The notes beneath the pieces are model-generated. The model had not been told where the DNA came from, did not search any database, and saw only the letters and a program-made list of their open reading frames with translations. The position numbers were made by a program, and so were the translations under genes. From Collinsella aerofaciens (GTDB taxonomy: Bacteria; Actinomycetota; Coriobacteriia; Coriobacteriales; Coriobacteriaceae), in NCBI RefSeq assembly GCF_901212495.1, contig NZ_CAAKNY010000070.1, positions 40,399 to 48,626 of the forward strand: a stretch of 8,228 nucleotides of DNA, given 5' to 3'. Below are positions 6,385-8,228 of the stretch, piece after piece; positions within the stretch are counted from its first letter, which is position 1; each line of letters opens with the position of its first letter.

Positions 6385-7182
6385 CTAGCGATTCAAGGCA
6401 TCGCGAACGGCGTTTGCCGCCGTAACGGGACGATCGCGCAGACCGTTATGCGCGCCCGGAATCGTCACGAGAGGGCAATCGAGATATTCGGCAGCCGCTC
6501 GCGTACCAGCCTCGCGGGGCGTACCGACCGAAAGCTCGCCCAAAAACACAGCCGACACCGCCTTTGACGCGCGGGCGCGCTCCCAGTCGGGAGCATATGT
6601 CATATTTGTTCCATATTCATTGGCCATAAAGCAACGACCATTGCGCAGGGCATGTTTGGCTTCCGCTTCGGTCGTCCCAGGAGCCTCGGGGTCCAAGTCG
6701 CCGAGGGCTCCCAAGAAAAGCCGGAGCGCCCTTGAAACCTTTCCAGCCGCAATCATATCGAGCAAAACCGGAGCTGCCCCCATGCCGACGCCTTCGGCCG
6801 ATACAGCCGGCTCATGCAGAATCGCACGGGCGACGAGATGGGGTCCGGTGCGAAGAAGCTCCAGTGCCACCAACGTACCGGCGCTGTGCGCAAGCACATT
6901 TGTCGGGGCGCCAACGTGTTCGATCACGGCCTGCAGGTCGGCGGCCTGAGCGGCAAGATCATAGCTGCCGTCTGCCGCTTCGCTGCTGCCACCACAGCCG
7001 CGGCGGTCGTAGGCAATTACGCGGTAGTTGCGACTGAGCTCACCAGCAATGCTGTCGAAAAATGTGCCGTCGACACAAGCGCCGTGCACGCACACCAAGG
7101 CAGGAGTATCAGGCGACACATCCGGGCCGGCATATTCGCGACAGGCGATCGTGGTGCCCGCATTCTCGACCGTAAAATCCAT
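6385..7182 (-). CDS. Alpha/beta hydrolase fold protein
   Basis: This 265-residue soluble enzyme has the alpha/beta hydrolase fold; substrate not recognisable. The oxyanion-loop motif VHGAC (32-36), DRRGCGGS (59-66), the nucleophile elbow LAHSAG with Ser100, and catalytic His245 in PGAHNG are all in the expected order. Two deviations are visible. The elbow reads A-H-S-A-G rather than G-x-S-x-G, and the usual Asp after the seventh strand is absent (GELS, 215-218). Glu124 in LHEPA, at the end of the sixth strand, is a candidate acid instead; many related bacterial hydrolases share this LxEP plus GExS pattern. That assignment is inference. Length is normal. The ATG at 7182 is preceded by GGGGG about 7 bases upstream, a modest ribosome binding site. 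It is divergent from the radical SAM gene and is followed on the same strand by the HD-GYP operon after 211 bases. Confidence 0.88.
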   Translation of the reverse strand: MDFTVENAGTTIACREYAGPDVSPDTPALVCVHGACVDGTFFDSIAGELSRNYRVIAYDRRGCGGSSEAADGSYDLAAQAADLQAVIEHVGAPTNVLAHSAGTLVALELLRTGPHLVARAILHEPAVSAEGVGMGAAPVLLDMIAAGKVSRALRLFLGALGDLDPEAPGTTEAEAKHALRNGRCFMANEYGTNMTYAPDWERARASKAVSAVFLGELSVGTPREAGTRAAAEYLDCPLVTIPGAHNGLRDRPVTAANAVRDALNR

Positions 7183-7204
7183 GTTGTGCCCCCATCATCA
7201 ATGC

Positions 7205-7236
7205 CCATCCAGTTGCACGTCAGTACGGCTGGATGG
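7205..7236. repeat. Perfect 8-bp inverted repeat in the hydrolase leader
   Basis: CCATCCAG at 7205-7212 and CTGGATGG at 7229-7236 are exact reverse complements separated by 16 bases, centres 24 bp apart. The pair lies 23-54 bases upstream of the alpha/beta hydrolase start codon. It could be an operator for a dimeric regulator or a hairpin in the 5' leader; no T-run follows on either strand, so it is not a terminator. Confidence 0.55.
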
Positions 7237-7257
7237 ACCCGCATTGCCTTACGACTT

Positions 7258-7271
7258 GTTAACAGATTAAC
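7258..7271. repeat. Short palindrome GTTAA-N4-TTAAC in the divergent intergenic region
   Basis: GTTAACAGATTAAC has perfect 5-bp arms around CAGA. It sits in a locally AT-rich patch about 76 bases upstream of the hydrolase gene. It overlaps a TAATCT hexamer on the - strand that could serve as a -10 element, so it might be an operator. Short and possibly fortuitous. Confidence 0.3.
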
Positions 7272-7367
7272 TGTACCCGACCCGAGGCTCTTCATGGCAC
7301 GGCATAATGAGCGACGTGAAAAAACGAAACATGTAAAGTAAGAGCCCGCACCTTGCTTTGGAGCCGA

Positions 7368-7376
7368 TGCTATGCT
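7368..7376 (+). promoter_or_regulatory. Candidate extended -10 promoter of the radical SAM gene
   Basis: TGCTATGCT is an extended -10 element (TGn followed by TATGCT, 4 of 6 matches to TATAAT). No good -35 lies 17 bases upstream, which is compatible with an extended -10 promoter. Transcription would start near 7383, about 25 bases before the preferred start codon and downstream of the alternative ATG at 7372, which argues against that longer start. Confidence 0.4.
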
Positions 7377-7392
7377 AAGGCGCAATTGTCTT

Positions 7393-7398
7393 GAGGAG
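7393..7398 (+). promoter_or_regulatory. Ribosome binding site deciding the radical SAM start
   Basis: GAGGAG lies 9 bases before the ATG at 7408 but only 3 bases before the ATG at 7402, so 7408 is favoured. Confidence 0.65.
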
Positions 7399-7407
7399 CA
7401 TATGCCT

Positions 7408-8184
7408 ATGTCTACGTTTTTGAATGCCAGCCCCATCTTTGGGCCCGTTCGCAGCCGTCGCCTTGGTCTCTCGCTCGGCGTCAACATGATGCCGGCCAGC
7501 GGCAAAATCTGCACGTTCGACTGCATTTATTGCGAAAACGGCCTCAACGCCGAACGTCCCTGCCACGAGCCGTACAACACAGCCGCCGTGGTACTCGACG
7601 CGCTCGAGGCAAAGCTGTGCGGGATGGCAGCCGAAGGCGAGCTCCCCGATGTGATCACCTTCGCAGGCAACGGCGAGCCCACCGCCGCACCGGAGTTTCC
7701 GCAGGCCATCGCCGGGGCCGTCGCACTGCGCGACCAGCTTGCCCCAAACACCAAGATTGCCGTGCTTTCCAACGGCACGCGCGCCGACCGTCCCCAGGTG
7801 CACGATGCGCTCATGATGGTCGACGACAACATCCTCAAGCTCGATACGGTCGACCCGGCATTTATCCAGCTGCTCGATCAACCCGTTGGCCCCTACGATG
7901 TGGAGCACCAGATTGAGACGTTCGCAAGCTTTGACGGTCACGTTATAATCCAGACGATGTTTTTGACCGGCGAACACCAGGGCAAGCCTCTCGACAATAC
8001 CGGCGAGGAGTACGTCGGCCCTTGGCTCGCGGCACTCGAGCGCATTCGTCCGCAGGAAGCGACCATCTACACGGTGGCGCGCGAGACACCGGTCGCCGGC
8101 CTTGCCAAAGCGGCGCCCGAGGTGCTCGACACGATCGCCGCACGCGTGCGCACCCTCGGCATTCCCTGCCAGGTGAGCTACTAG
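7408..8184 (+). CDS. Radical SAM protein, COG0731/TYW1-like family, function unknown
   Basis: This 258-residue protein belongs to the radical SAM superfamily and should bind one [4Fe-4S] cluster that cleaves S-adenosylmethionine. The cluster ligands are Cys35, Cys39 and Cys42 in CTFDCIYC, the standard CX3CX2C motif, preceded by FGPVRSRRLGLSLGVN, which is highly typical of this family. GNGEPT at 87-92 is the SAM-binding GxGEPT variant; SNGT (121-124) and KLD (144-146) continue the barrel. The chain ends soon after the barrel with no second cluster-binding Cys cluster, so no SPASM-type domain. The reaction is unknown. Family relatives include the wyosine-forming TYW1 core, but there is no flavodoxin domain here. 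I chose the ATG at 7408 from the GAGGAG spacing and because relatives begin with a similar M-S-T-F-L start; 7402 is possible, and 7372 is unlikely. It stands alone, divergent from the hydrolase. Confidence 0.88.
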   Translation: MSTFLNASPIFGPVRSRRLGLSLGVNMMPASGKICTFDCIYCENGLNAERPCHEPYNTAAVVLDALEAKLCGMAAEGELPDVITFAGNGEPTAAPEFPQAIAGAVALRDQLAPNTKIAVLSNGTRADRPQVHDALMMVDDNILKLDTVDPAFIQLLDQPVGPYDVEHQIETFASFDGHVIIQTMFLTGEHQGKPLDNTGEEYVGPWLAALERIRPQEATIYTVARETPVAGLAKAAPEVLDTIAARVRTLGIPCQVSY

Positions 8185-8212
8185 GACGCAGCCACCCAAG
8201 AGCAGCTAATTT

Positions 8213-8228
8213 GGGACGGGGCTATTTT
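8213..8228 (+). other. Probable left arm of a hairpin cut by the window edge
   Basis: GGGACGGGG at 8213-8221, flanked by AATTT before and CTATTTT after, begins 28 bases after the radical SAM stop codon. It looks like the 5' arm of a terminator-type hairpin whose complementary CCCCGTCCC would lie beyond base 8228. The second arm is not in the window, so this is only a suggestion. Confidence 0.3.

Noticed and set aside
7372..7407. Longer start (ATG at 7372) for the radical SAM protein
   Set aside because: It lies within the candidate -10 element, has no ribosome binding site, and would add 12 residues unlike the family; GAGGAG at 7393-7398 points to 7408.
7375..8199. Long open frame on the - strand opposite the radical SAM gene
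   Set aside because: It is a shadow of GC-rich coding sequence: low-complexity His/Gly/Asp-rich translation, no recognisable domain and no ribosome binding site, while the + strand frame has a complete radical SAM motif set.

Overview
The window is GC-rich throughout and tightly packed with genes. Codon use, short intergenic gaps and AGGAGG-type ribosome binding sites suggest a Gram-positive actinobacterium. The gene style and protein sequences resemble gut Coriobacteriia, such as Collinsella and relatives. That assignment comes from general resemblance only; no marker gene is present and no search was run. I see no rRNA, tRNA, CRISPR array, insertion sequence, integrase or phage gene. Base composition does not shift visibly between genes.

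The left third (1-2912, + strand) is a polar amino acid ABC importer: the C-terminal part of a substrate-binding protein (cut by the window edge), two permeases whose genes overlap by 4 bases, and an ATPase with all the standard motifs. A strong hairpin with a weak T-run lies between the binding-protein gene and the first permease gene. It probably makes the binding protein more abundant than the membrane and ATPase parts. A class I amidotransferase-fold hydrolase of the gamma-glutamyl-GABA hydrolase type (3000-3809) follows on the same strand. A good intrinsic terminator at 3831-3873 ends this block.

The middle (3913-6173, - strand) is a two-gene signalling unit. The first gene (6173 to 4293) encodes a 626-residue protein in the order Cys-containing N-terminal sensor-like region, degenerate GGDEF domain, receiver domain, complete HD-GYP phosphodiesterase domain. 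The second gene (4269 to 3913), 23 bases downstream, encodes a stand-alone HPt phosphotransfer protein. There is no histidine kinase in the window. The pair therefore looks like the receiving end of a phosphorelay that controls cyclic-di-GMP breakdown, and the GGDEF domain appears to have become a binding rather than a synthesising module. This is the most interesting part of the window.

The right third holds two divergent genes: an alpha/beta hydrolase on the - strand (7182 to 6385) and a radical SAM protein of the COG0731 type on the + strand (7408-8184). The region between them carries a perfect 8-bp inverted repeat in the hydrolase leader, a short GTTAA-N4-TTAAC palindrome, and an extended -10 promoter for the radical SAM gene. 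The window ends in what looks like the left arm of another hairpin.
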